A program made the position numbers and the translations under genes. A stretch of 64,000 nucleotides of DNA from Cupriavidus plantarum (GTDB lineage: Bacteria > Pseudomonadota > Gammaproteobacteria > Burkholderiales > Burkholderiaceae), in NCBI RefSeq assembly GCF_905397285.1, contig NZ_CAJPUX010000004.1, forward strand, positions 124,001 through 188,000, in the 5' to 3' direction. The notes below the pieces were generated by a model that saw only the letters and a list, made by a program, of their open reading frames with translations, had not been told where the DNA came from and made no database searches. Below, piece by piece: positions 15,009 through 23,163 of this stretch. How positions within the stretch are numbered: position 1 is the first letter of the stretch; each line of letters begins with the position of its first letter.

Positions 15009-16661
15009 TCAGCTGTGCGCGGGCAGGCGGAAGGTGGCGAGTTCCTGCGCGTCGAGTTGCGCGATCAGGCCCGTCTCCCACGCGAGGTAAGCGCGCGCGG
15101 CTTCCTTGTTGCCGTCATGTCGGTCATGCACGAAAAAGAGGTAGTCGATGCAGCGCGCATCGGGCAGCGATTGCACGCCTGCATGCAATGTGTGGCCCGC
15201 TTCCGTCCACGCGCCGATGCCGCCGGCCAGCACGCGCACGTCCCGATAGCCATGCGCATGCAGGTCGCCGATGGCGAGACGGGCTGCGGCGGCGCTCTTC
15301 TTGTCGTCGACCACCACGATCGAGACGGACTTCGGCACAGCGCCGAGATCCTCCGCCAGCCGCGGACGGATCGACCACACGCTGCCGGGTATGTGGCCCG
15401 CGCGATAGGCCATGCTGTCGCGAAGATCCACGACGCGCGCGGCACCGGCGGCAAGACTGGCCTGCAACTCCGCCGGCGAGATCGAGCTTGCGTCGTGCGG
15501 CGTCGGCAGCGGGCCGGAGCGCGCCGACAGATGCGCCGCGCGTCCGGCATCGAGGCCGCCTTGCAGGACCACCGCATCGTGTCCCATCTGCCGCAGCCAG
15601 CTGGCGATGATGGGCGCGCGCACACCATCCGCATCGAAAACGATCAGCCGCGCGCGGCGGACGCCGACGTACTGGTCTGTCGCCTGCACGAGCTGACCGC
15701 CGGGCGTATGCTGCGCGCCCGGCAGCGTGCCGGCCGCGTATTCCTGCCCCGTCCGCACGTCGCAGAGGAATGTGGTCCGGCTGGCGTCGGCGAGCCACGC
15801 GGCCGCATCCGTCGCGGCGATATGCGGCACATCCAGACGCGACGAGAGCGCCTGCACGCCGCTGCGCGCGCGGCGCACCGATTGCGGCGACAGCGTGTCC
15901 GGATAACGCGCCGTGCCGCCATGCTCGAGTTCATGACCGCTCAGGTACCAGCCCTGCGTACCGTTCTCGAGCGCATACACCGGGTTCTCGACACCCGCAT
16001 TGATCAGCGACTGGGCACCGATGATGCTGCGCGTCCGGCCGGCGCAATTGATGACGACGGGCGTCGAGGCGTCCGGCACGATGTCGCGCAGACGATAAGC
16101 GAGTTCGCCGTTGGGGCAACAGATCGCACCGGGGATATTCATCTTGCCGAACTCGCTCACCGGGCGCCCATCGAGCACGACGGGCGCGTTCGCGGAACCC
16201 TGCATGGCGGCGAGTTCGGCCGCCGTGACGCGAGGCGTCCCGAAATGATGCTCGACCAGTTCGCCGAAGACCTTCGAGGGAACGTTGACGCCCTTGAAGA
16301 TCGCGTGCCCGGCGGCCTGCCACGCCGGCACACCGCCAGCCAGCACATGCACGTTCGTATAGCCAAGCACGGCCAGCGCGCGCGCGGCGGCGTCCGCCAC
16401 GCCATCGCCATCATCGACGAGCGCGATGCGCACGTCGGGGCGTGGCGCCAGGCGTCCCACGTCGGCTTCGAGCCGGCTGAACGGCAGCGGCACCGCGAAC
16501 AGCGGATGGCCTTCGCCATACTGCCCGTGCTCGCGCACATCGAACAGCGCGATCTCCTGATCGTCGTGGACCCACGATTTGAGCGTTGCGGCGTCGATCG
16601 TGCGGATGGAAGCGTTCGGCATGTCGGATTGGTCGAGAGGCGCGTCGAAGAGGCGGACCAT
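15009..16661 (-). CDS. Four-module rhodanese-like sulfurtransferase
   Basis: A 550-residue protein made of four tandem rhodanese domains (about 20-135, 145-265, 280-395 and 405-510) and the same C-terminal region (YLFFVHDRHDGNKEAARAYL) as the dioxygenase fusion at 7247-9487, of which it is a paralogue lacking the cupin. Only domain 2 carries the catalytic cysteine, C206 in VVINCAGRTRS; the others read DDGDGV, DADGVR and DDKKSA. ATG 16661 is chosen because GAGGTG lies six bases upstream; ATG 16703 has no such site. It probably transfers sulfane sulfur between cysteine-derived persulfides and an acceptor. It is divergent from the ornithine cyclodeaminase homologue. Confidence 0.85.
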   Translation of the reverse strand: MVRLFDAPLDQSDMPNASIRTIDAATLKSWVHDDQEIALFDVREHGQYGEGHPLFAVPLPFSRLEADVGRLAPRPDVRIALVDDGDGVADAAARALAVLGYTNVHVLAGGVPAWQAAGHAIFKGVNVPSKVFGELVEHHFGTPRVTAAELAAMQGSANAPVVLDGRPVSEFGKMNIPGAICCPNGELAYRLRDIVPDASTPVVINCAGRTRSIIGAQSLINAGVENPVYALENGTQGWYLSGHELEHGGTARYPDTLSPQSVRRARSGVQALSSRLDVPHIAATDAAAWLADASRTTFLCDVRTGQEYAAGTLPGAQHTPGGQLVQATDQYVGVRRARLIVFDADGVRAPIIASWLRQMGHDAVVLQGGLDAGRAAHLSARSGPLPTPHDASSISPAELQASLAAGAARVVDLRDSMAYRAGHIPGSVWSIRPRLAEDLGAVPKSVSIVVVDDKKSAAAARLAIGDLHAHGYRDVRVLAGGIGAWTEAGHTLHAGVQSLPDARCIDYLFFVHDRHDGNKEAARAYLAWETGLIAQLDAQELATFRLPAHS

Positions 16662-16812
16662 TCTAGGCACCTCGCCGAGACCCGCAAAGCTGCGAATTGT
16701 CATGCGGTTATGCGCGAATCGTATATGAGGCATCCATGCCGACACCTCCCGATGACGCGCGCGGCGCAATCGGGCTAGCATTGGCGATCTTCCACATCCA
16801 GAAGGAGCCGTC

Positions 16813-17763
16813 GTGCTGCAACCCGATGCCGCGCTGCTGAGAGCGCTGCTGCCGTTCCCGCGACTGATACCCGCCCTGCGCGATGCATTCGCCGCCGGTG
16901 CCACCGTGCCGCTTCGACACACGCACCATATCGGCGAGGCCGGCCAGCCCGGCGCCGGTATCTCCCTGCTGATGCCCGCCTGGGACGATGCCGGCTTCTA
17001 CGGCGTCAAGATCGTCAACATCTTCGAGGGCAACGCCGCGCACGGACTGCCCGGGCTGCACTCGACCTACATGCTGTACGACGCGCGGACCGGCGCGCCG
17101 CTGGCCATGTTCGACGGCAACGAGATCACCTCGCGCCGCACGGCGGCCGCGGCCGCGCTGGCGGCGGACTATCTGGCGCGCCCGGACGCGCGTTCGCTGC
17201 TCGTGGTCGGCGCGGGCCGCGTGGGCAGCCTCGTGGCACCGGCCATGGCGGCCGTGCGTCAGCTGGACCGCATCGCCATCTGGAATCGGGATACCGCGGC
17301 GGCGGCGCGCTGCGCGCAGGCATGGCGCGATCAGGGCCTGCCCGCGGCCGTGGCAGACGATCTGGAGGCCGCCGTGCGAGAGGCCGATATCGTCAGCTGC
17401 GCGACGCTCGCCACGACGCCGATTATTCGCGGCGAATGGCTGGCTGCCGGCAGCCACCTCGACCTCATCGGCAGTTTCACGCCCCGCATGACCGAAGCCG
17501 ACCCCGCGTGCTTCGCCAACGCCTCGGTCTGGGTCGATACGGACGAGGCGCCAGCGAAGGCCGGCGACCTGATCAACGCGTTCGCGGCGGGCTGCCTCTC
17601 ACCGGAGGCACTGCGCGGGAATCTGACCGATCTTGCGCGGGGCACCCGCGGGGGCCGGGAGTCGGCGGATGAGCGGACCGTGTTCAAGGGGGTCGGCACG
17701 GCGCTGGAAGACCTCGCCAGCGCGCGCCTCGCCTATCAACAACTCACCGCCTCCGCACGCTGA
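16813..17763 (+). CDS. Ornithine cyclodeaminase/mu-crystallin family oxidoreductase
   Basis: A 316-residue NAD(P)-dependent enzyme. The substrate half has STYMLYDARTGAPLAMFDG and EITSRRTAAAAALAADYLA; the Rossmann half has LLVVGAGRVGSL near 130 and LDLIGSFTPRM with GDL near the end. GTG start preceded by GAAGGAG (16801-16807). Family members deaminate ornithine to proline, reduce cyclic ketimines, or act on alanine, lysine and sulfur-containing ketimines. In this sulfur-amino-acid setting a ketimine reductase role is attractive but unproven. Confidence 0.87.
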   Translation: MLQPDAALLRALLPFPRLIPALRDAFAAGATVPLRHTHHIGEAGQPGAGISLLMPAWDDAGFYGVKIVNIFEGNAAHGLPGLHSTYMLYDARTGAPLAMFDGNEITSRRTAAAAALAADYLARPDARSLLVVGAGRVGSLVAPAMAAVRQLDRIAIWNRDTAAAARCAQAWRDQGLPAAVADDLEAAVREADIVSCATLATTPIIRGEWLAAGSHLDLIGSFTPRMTEADPACFANASVWVDTDEAPAKAGDLINAFAAGCLSPEALRGNLTDLARGTRGGRESADERTVFKGVGTALEDLASARLAYQQLTASAR

Positions 17764-17805
17764 CGCGTCGGCGAGTGCGGGACGGGGCGACGCTTGCCGC
17801 GATGG

Positions 17806-18972
17806 TCACGCCACGAGCGCCGCGCCGGCAATCTCGAGCCGGTTGCCGCCCAATGACTTCGCGCGATACAGCGCCTGATCCGCCGCCGCCAATGCAGCGG
17901 TGAGCGTGGGCGCGTTATCGTCGTACTGCGCCAGGCCAATGCTGACGGTGGCCAGAATGCCACTGCTCTCGATACGGTTAGGAATCGCTTCCGCGAAACC
18001 CCGGGCGATGGCCTGCCCCAGTGCCGGCGCGCGGCGCGCGTGGTCGCCGGTCAGCAGCGCCGCGAATTCCTCGCCGCCGATGCGGGCGAGCAGCACATCT
18101 GCGCCCAGCACACCGCGCGCGATGTCCGCGAAGGACCTCAATACGGTGTCGCCGGTCTGATGCCCGTGAATGTCGTTGATGGCCTTGAACTGGTCGAGGT
18201 CGAACGCCAGCACGGCCACGGAGCCATGGCCGCGGGCGCCATCGAGGATGCGCGCGCCATGTTCGAAAAACCAGCGGCGGTTCCCGAGGCGCGTCAGGTA
18301 ATCGGTCTGCGACTCGCGCAGCAACTGGCCATGCATCTCCTCGCGGATGAGCTTGAGCAACGTCATCGGCAGCACGACCGAGAACAGCACGCCCTCGTAC
18401 ATCGTGATCTTGCTCGCCATCGATTGCGCGACGGGACCGTACGCGGTGACGACCCACGGGAGGATGACCGTGCGCGCCACGTAGAACAGGGAATGAATAC
18501 CGGTGACCGCGGCGACGATGCGCCGCGAATGCAGCGACTTCATCTCCTCGCAGCGCAGCATCTCCCACGCCGTCATGCCGCTGATCAGCGCGATCGGAAA
18601 CGCGCTGACGTAGGCCCAGATCGCATCCTGATAGCGTGCGCCGCCGATGAGCCATATCGATGCCATGCCGATCAGGATGACCGCCGCGCGCCCCCGCACG
18701 TTGCGCCCGTTGAGGGACGCCACGCCGCCGAGAATCAGCAGATAGCCGCACAGCATGATGAGGTTGCTGATCATGGCGCCGCTGAAGCCGGGCAGCTTCT
18801 TGCGGACGAGCACCATCACGCAGCCGGTCGCGAGCGTCGCGAATCCGGCCGCCAGGATACGCAGCGAACGGCTGCGCCTGGGGTTCGTCCGGTGCTCCCA
18901 GAAAATCATGCCGGCGCTGGCCAGCAGCGTGCCGATTGCCAAGAGGTAAAGGGTGAGTAGATCGACGTACAT
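17806..18972 (-). CDS. Membrane diguanylate cyclase (GGDEF)
   Basis: A 388-residue protein with about six transmembrane segments (residues 1-210) and a C-terminal GGDEF domain (about 225-380). The active site reads RIGGEEFAALL, and upstream motifs are DYLTRLGNRRWF and LAFDLDQFKAINDIHGHQ. These fit synthesis of cyclic di-GMP from two GTP. The RxxD inhibitory site five residues before GGEEF is not present, so product inhibition may be weak. The N-terminal membrane sensor resembles no domain I can name. It is convergent with the ornithine cyclodeaminase homologue. Confidence 0.92.
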   Translation of the reverse strand: MYVDLLTLYLLAIGTLLASAGMIFWEHRTNPRRSRSLRILAAGFATLATGCVMVLVRKKLPGFSGAMISNLIMLCGYLLILGGVASLNGRNVRGRAAVILIGMASIWLIGGARYQDAIWAYVSAFPIALISGMTAWEMLRCEEMKSLHSRRIVAAVTGIHSLFYVARTVILPWVVTAYGPVAQSMASKITMYEGVLFSVVLPMTLLKLIREEMHGQLLRESQTDYLTRLGNRRWFFEHGARILDGARGHGSVAVLAFDLDQFKAINDIHGHQTGDTVLRSFADIARGVLGADVLLARIGGEEFAALLTGDHARRAPALGQAIARGFAEAIPNRIESSGILATVSIGLAQYDDNAPTLTAALAAADQALYRAKSLGGNRLEIAGAALVA

Positions 18973-19043
18973 CCCGAATGTAAAGACATTGCGCCAGTCA
19001 TGCGGAGGTCCCCGCGGCGCCAGCCGAATTCTACGTTGGAATT

Positions 19044-19102
19044 CCCATCGCGCGATGGGCCGAATCGTTCACTTTTGAGGGTTTCCCGCGAGGCAAACCC
19101 TC
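19044..19102. promoter_or_regulatory. Dyads in the 263-bp gap between GGDEF and lipoprotein genes
   Basis: This divergent gap (18,973-19,235) is the longest non-coding stretch. It holds a 16-bp perfect palindrome CCCATCGCGCGATGGG (19044-19059) and an 8-bp stem GAGGGTTT/AAACCCTC (19077-19084 with 19095-19102). Both could be operators or transcript hairpins. No T-run follows the stem. No open frame with coding character is seen in the gap. Confidence 0.45.
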
Positions 19103-19235
19103 ACTTCTGTCCATCGGCACCGCGGTCCCGACATTGAGGGTCCGGCGCGAGATTTTCCGTGGCGATGGACATGGACGAACTTACCCGGCGTCCACGCGTC
19201 CTACCTTTTTGTTCGCAGTTGCCCTTCAGAACGCC

Positions 19236-19436
19236 ATGAAAGACACCACAGGAAGCCACCCCCTGCGCGCCGACGGCCGTGCCGGCCGGGTTATCGCGGC
19301 CATCGCCACGACATTGACAGTGATCGCCGTGCTGGGCGCCGTCAGCGGTTGCGCATCGCGCCCGGACAATAGCCAGTCCGGCATCAGCGTCTATGGCGTC
19401 GTCGATGAAGGCGTCAGCCTCACACGCGATCGCTAG
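19236..19436 (+). CDS. Small lipoprotein, unknown function
   Basis: A 66-residue protein. After a short basic region comes a hydrophobic stretch (AAIATTLTVIAVLGAV) ending in the lipobox VSGC, so the mature lipoprotein is about 30 residues (CASRPDNSQSG... ISVYGVVDEG). Start MKDTTGSHPL at 19236 is preferred over an upstream in-frame ATG at 19134, which adds a non-signal-like arginine-rich leader. Its TAG stop and the stop of the convergent citrate synthase gene share the same CTAG (19433-19436). Function is unknown; short lipoproteins of this kind are common in Burkholderiales. Confidence 0.7.
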   Translation: MKDTTGSHPLRADGRAGRVIAAIATTLTVIAVLGAVSGCASRPDNSQSGISVYGVVDEGVSLTRDR

Positions 19437-20599
19437 TCCCGGTGGACGCCGGCCCTCTCCGGCATGGTCCCCACATACCGCCCACGCGGACGGATGACCT
19501 GCGCGATGCCGAGTTGTTCGATGCTGTGGGCCAGCAGCCCGATGCTGCGCGCCGTGGCGAACATGCCGAAGGCGGCATCGTCGGGCAGCCCGTGATGCAT
19601 CACGAGCGCCGCCAGCGCGACGTCGATGTTGGGCTGCAACCCGGTGAGTTCGGTCGCCTTGTCGATGAAACGCGCGATCACCTCGGGTGGCTCGAAAAGC
19701 GCCAGCAGCGCCGCCGCGCGCGGATCGCCATCGGGGTACAGGTGGTGCCCGAAGCCCGCGAACGGCTGGCCCGTCGTCAGATGGTGGGCAATCACCTGAT
19801 CTTCCCCACGCCGCTCCACCTCGCTGAACAATGCCCGCACGCGGCCCGACGCGTCGCCGTGCAAGGGACCGGACAACGTCGTCAGCCCCGACAGCAGGCA
19901 TGCCGGCAGCGACGCGCCGTTCGATGCCGCGATGCGCGCCGCGAAGGCCGAACTGGTCAGTTCGTGATCCACCAGCAGGACCATCGCGGTCCGCAGTAAT
20001 TCGGCGACCTTCGCGGGCTGCTTCCAGCCCTGCGCGAAACGCAGATGCAGCGGCTGCCGGCCCGGCTGCGCGCCGAATGCATTGGCCAGTTGTCCAACGA
20101 GGCTCTGCCCTTCCCCATGCAGCACGCGGGTCGTGCGCCCGTGCGTCGAATGCCCGGTCGCCGCGAGCGTCGCCAGCGATGTGAAGGCGGCCACGCGGCC
20201 CGGCTGCGCGACGCGTACCGCCGACGACAGATCGACGGGCGACTGGGCGCTCCATAGCCATTGCGCCGCTTCTTCCAGCGTGGCGGACGCCGCCATCGTC
20301 ACGGCATCCTGCCCCCGGTAGTACAGCCGCTCGCGCACGAACGTAGAGATCGACGTGGGAATGCTCGGCTCCGCGCCGAACAGCGTGTTCGCCGCGAGCG
20401 TCTCGTGCTTGCGTCCCGCCTGCTTGCGCCGCGCGAGCGTCGCCACGTCCTCGGCGCGATAGAGGCTGCGCCGCGTATCCGCGGGGTCGGACGTCACCTC
20501 CAGCTTGCCGCGGCTCACATACGCGTAGATCGTCTGCGGCCGTACGCCGAGGCGCTCGCAGGCCTCGTCCATGGTGATCCAGGTCGCCACCGGCTTCAC
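19433..20599 (-). CDS. Citrate synthase-like enzyme with N-terminal helix-turn-helix
   Basis: A 388-residue fusion. Residues 1-60 form a MerR/excisionase-type winged helix (TMDEACERLGVRPQTIYAYV and SLYRAEDVATLARRK). Residues about 70-385 are a compact citrate synthase. The catalytic set is present: His in SGPLHGDASGRV, His in GFGHHLYPDGDPRA and Asp in NIDVALAALV. It should condense acetyl-CoA (or another acyl-CoA) with an oxoacid, while the HTH could bind DNA or fold as a vestigial cap. It is divergent from a catabolic operon, across an AT-rich gap, so self-regulation by pathway flux is conceivable. Citrate, 2-methylcitrate or another product cannot be told apart. Confidence 0.85.
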   Translation of the reverse strand: MKPVATWITMDEACERLGVRPQTIYAYVSRGKLEVTSDPADTRRSLYRAEDVATLARRKQAGRKHETLAANTLFGAEPSIPTSISTFVRERLYYRGQDAVTMAASATLEEAAQWLWSAQSPVDLSSAVRVAQPGRVAAFTSLATLAATGHSTHGRTTRVLHGEGQSLVGQLANAFGAQPGRQPLHLRFAQGWKQPAKVAELLRTAMVLLVDHELTSSAFAARIAASNGASLPACLLSGLTTLSGPLHGDASGRVRALFSEVERRGEDQVIAHHLTTGQPFAGFGHHLYPDGDPRAAALLALFEPPEVIARFIDKATELTGLQPNIDVALAALVMHHGLPDDAAFGMFATARSIGLLAHSIEQLGIAQVIRPRGRYVGTMPERAGVHRD

Positions 20600-20699
20600 T
20601 CCATCATCGATTTATGTTGATTTTATAGATCAATATTGCTTCATCAATCAAGTATTACATACCATGGAGTCAACCTTCAACGCGAAACGGCCAGCACAC
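20600..20699. promoter_or_regulatory. AT-rich divergent promoter region with TTGAT/ATCAA dyad
   Basis: The 100-bp gap between the HTH-citrate synthase and the 2-hydroxyacid dehydrogenase is markedly AT-rich compared with its surroundings. It contains the inverted pair TTGAT (20617-20621) and ATCAA (20629-20633), and further ATCAAT/ATCAAG copies near 20644-20651. It is a plausible binding region for the helix-turn-helix of the fusion enzyme or another regulator. Confidence 0.45.
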
Positions 20700-21653
20700 A
20701 TGAAGCCGCAGATCCTGCAACTCAATCCCATCCTCATTCCGGCGATCAACGACGAACTCGCCGCCCTCTATGAGGTCCACAAGTTTTTTGAAATCGCGGA
20801 TCAGGCGGCGTGGCTCCAGACGCACGGCGCATCGATCGAGGCCGTGATCACGGGTGGCCATACTGGTATCTCTCGCGCCATGCTCGAGCAGTTGCCTTCG
20901 CTCAAGGTGGTGGCCGTCAATGGCGTCGGCACGGATGCCGTGGACCTCGCGTATTGCCGCGAGCGCGGCCTGCCTGTGACCGCGACGTTGGGCGCGCTGA
21001 CCGAAGACGTGGCCGATCTGGCCATCGGCCTGCTGATTGCGGCCTGCCGCAACATCTGCGCGGGCGACCGGTTCGTGCGCGATGGCCAGTGGGAACTGCA
21101 TCCGTCGCCGAGCGCGATTCCGCTCGCGCGCCGCTTCAGCGGCATGAACGTCGGCATCGTCGGCATGGGCCGCGTGGGCCGCGCCGTCGCCACGCGCGCC
21201 GCCGCGTTCGGTTGCCCGATCCGTTATACGGACCTCGCGCCGATGGCAGACGTGCCGCACGCATTCGTCGCGGACCTGCGCGACCTCGCGCGTGCGAGCG
21301 ATGCGCTCGTGCTCTGCGCGGCGGCTGACAAGGCGGAAGGCATCGTCGACGCCGCGGTGCTCGATGCGTTGGGACCGCGCGGTTTCCTCGTCAACGTCGC
21401 GCGGGGCCGGCTGGTCAACGAAGCGGATCTTGCCGAGGCCATCACGGCAGGCCGTATCGCGGGCGCCGGCCTCGACGTGTTCGTCGATGAGCCGCGCGTA
21501 CCGCTCGCCCTGCGCCAATCCGATCGCACCACGCTGCAGGCGCACCGCGCAAGCGCCACGTGGGAGACCCGCACCGCGATGGCGCGCATGGTGCTGGACA
21601 GCGTGGCGCAGGGTCTCGCGGGCCAGCGTCCCACGATGAGCCTGACCACGTGA
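20700..21653 (+). CDS. D-isomer specific 2-hydroxyacid dehydrogenase
   Basis: A 317-residue NAD(P)-dependent dehydrogenase of the GyaR/GhrB group. NAD-binding motif VGIVGMGRVGRAVA lies near 145, the catalytic Arg is in LVNVARGRLVNE, the Glu in DVFVDEPRVP and the His in LQAHRASATWET. It interconverts a 2-keto acid and its D-2-hydroxy acid. ATG 20700 gives the usual family length; an upstream ATG at 20664 would add 12 residues, and neither start has a clear ribosome site. It leads a four-gene operon whose next start lies within 10 bp of its stop. Confidence 0.87.
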   Translation: MKPQILQLNPILIPAINDELAALYEVHKFFEIADQAAWLQTHGASIEAVITGGHTGISRAMLEQLPSLKVVAVNGVGTDAVDLAYCRERGLPVTATLGALTEDVADLAIGLLIAACRNICAGDRFVRDGQWELHPSPSAIPLARRFSGMNVGIVGMGRVGRAVATRAAAFGCPIRYTDLAPMADVPHAFVADLRDLARASDALVLCAAADKAEGIVDAAVLDALGPRGFLVNVARGRLVNEADLAEAITAGRIAGAGLDVFVDEPRVPLALRQSDRTTLQAHRASATWETRTAMARMVLDSVAQGLAGQRPTMSLTT

Positions 21654-21661
21654 ACGTGGCA

Positions 21662-22348
21662 ATGGACTACGTCTTTCCGCCCGCCCCGCAGATCTCGCTT
21701 GCGATCGACGGCAGCGACGCGCGCTTCCCAGTGACACGCGTGTTCTGCATCGGCCGCAACTATCGCTGGAGTCCCGACGAAGCCCGTCCTTCGAAGATGC
21801 CGGCCTGGTTCATGAAGCCCGCGACGGCGGTGGTGCCCGCGGAAGGCGCACTGCCGTATCCGCCCGACACGGCGGAGTTCTGCCACGAAGTCGAACTCGT
21901 CGTCGCCATCGGCCGCGGGGGACGCGATATCGATGCCATCGACGCGGCCTCGCATATCTGGGGCTACGCGGTGGGACTCGACATGACGCGGCGCGACCTG
22001 CAGCAACTCGCCAGGCGCGCGGGCGATCCGTGGGAGCCGTCGAAGGCGTTCGACTGTTCGGCGCCCTGCGGACCGATCGTGCCGGTGGCGACGTGCGGCC
22101 ATCCGCGCGCGGGGTCAATCCGGCTCGCGGTCAACCGGGTCCCGCGTCAGCAGGACGATCTCTCTGGCCTGCTATTTCCCGTGCCGGAGCTCGTCGCGAT
22201 GCTGTCGCGATCGGTGACGCTGATGCCCGGCGATCTGGTCTTCACCGGCACCCCCGTGGGCGTCGGCGCACTGCAATCCGGCGACGTGATCGACGCCAGC
22301 ATCGGCGGCATTGGAGAAGTATCGATGACCGTGACCGCCCCTGAATAA
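21662..22348 (+). CDS. Fumarylacetoacetate hydrolase family protein
   Basis: A 228-residue FAH-fold enzyme. Metal ligands appear in EFCHEVELVVAIGR and GYAVGLDMTRRDLQ, and the C-terminal LMPGDLVFTGTPVGVG motif is intact. Start MDYVFPPAPQISL is typical of the family; GTG codons at 21650 (overlapping the previous stop as GTGA) and 21656 are alternatives. Family members hydrolyse C-C bonds in 1,3-diketo acids, decarboxylate oxaloacetate, or cleave acylpyruvates. With the hydroxyacid dehydrogenase and SDR it points to degradation of a keto or hydroxy acid. Confidence 0.87.
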   Translation: MDYVFPPAPQISLAIDGSDARFPVTRVFCIGRNYRWSPDEARPSKMPAWFMKPATAVVPAEGALPYPPDTAEFCHEVELVVAIGRGGRDIDAIDAASHIWGYAVGLDMTRRDLQQLARRAGDPWEPSKAFDCSAPCGPIVPVATCGHPRAGSIRLAVNRVPRQQDDLSGLLFPVPELVAMLSRSVTLMPGDLVFTGTPVGVGALQSGDVIDASIGGIGEVSMTVTAPE

Positions 22349-22372
22349 GACATCCCACACAGGAGACAGCTC

Positions 22373-23131
22373 TTGAATGCATCCCGAAAGATCGCCCTCG
22401 TGACCGGTGCCGGCAGCGGTGTCGGCCGCCTCACCGCGCTGGCGCTGCTCGACGACGGCTGGACCGTCGTGCTCGCGGGCCGCCGCCCCGAGCCGTTGCA
22501 GACGCTCGCGGCCGAAGCAGCCGAACGCGGACAGCATGCGGTGGCAATGCCGACCGACGTGACGGACCCCGGCAGCGTGCAGGCGTTGTTCGACAACATC
22601 GAAAGCGAGTTCGGCCGCGTGGACGTGGTTTTCAACAACGCCGGTGTCAATGCGCCCGCGGTGCCGATGGACGAACTGCCGCTGGACAAGTGGTTCAACG
22701 TCATCAACACCAACGTCACGGGCGTGTTCCTGTGCGCGCGTGCCGCGTTCGGCCTCATGCGCCGGCAGTCGCCGCAGGGCGGCCGCATCATCAACAACGG
22801 CTCGATCTCGGCGCATACGCCGCGCCCGTTCACGGCGCCGTACACCGCGAGCAAGCATGCGGTCACGGGCATCACCAAGGCGCTCGCGCTCGATGGCCGT
22901 GCCTACAACATCGTCGCCAGCCAGATCGACATCGGCAATGCGCTGACGGAATTGTCGGAGCGCATGACGCGCGGCGTGCTGCAGGCCAACGGCACCACGG
23001 CGCCGGAACCGATGATGGATGCGAAGCACGTGGCCAACGCAGTGCGCCATATGGCCTCGCTGCCGCTCGAGGCGAACGTGCTGACGATGACCGTGATGGC
23101 CAGCAACATGCCGTTCGTCGGCCGCGGCTGA
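22373..23131 (+). CDS. Short-chain dehydrogenase/reductase (SDR)
   Basis: A 252-residue classical SDR with TTG start preceded by AGGAGA (22361-22366). Cofactor motif [12 protein letters not shown] near 11-22, NNAGVN near 85, catalytic serine in NNGSISAH and YTASKHA near 157. The C-terminus lacks the usual DGG tail, ending NMPFVGRG. It is the third gene of the catabolic operon and probably oxidises a hydroxyl intermediate of the same pathway. Confidence 0.88.
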   Translation: MNASRKIALVTGAGSGVGRLTALALLDDGWTVVLAGRRPEPLQTLAAEAAERGQHAVAMPTDVTDPGSVQALFDNIESEFGRVDVVFNNAGVNAPAVPMDELPLDKWFNVINTNVTGVFLCARAAFGLMRRQSPQGGRIINNGSISAHTPRPFTAPYTASKHAVTGITKALALDGRAYNIVASQIDIGNALTELSERMTRGVLQANGTTAPEPMMDAKHVANAVRHMASLPLEANVLTMTVMASNMPFVGRG

Positions 23132-23163
23132 TTCACCCAATCAAAATACATAAGGAGACAACA

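Noticed and set aside
14965..16718. Shared 9-mer (ATGCGCGAA) upstream of the Bug operon and of the rhodanese gene as a common operator
   Set aside because: Nine bases in GC-rich DNA is weak evidence and the flanks do not align.
13842..16778. A 978-codon open frame on the + strand
   Set aside because: It is antisense to the Bug receptor and the four-module rhodanese gene, both with clear family motifs; it has the Arg/His-rich composition typical of GC-rich shadow frames.
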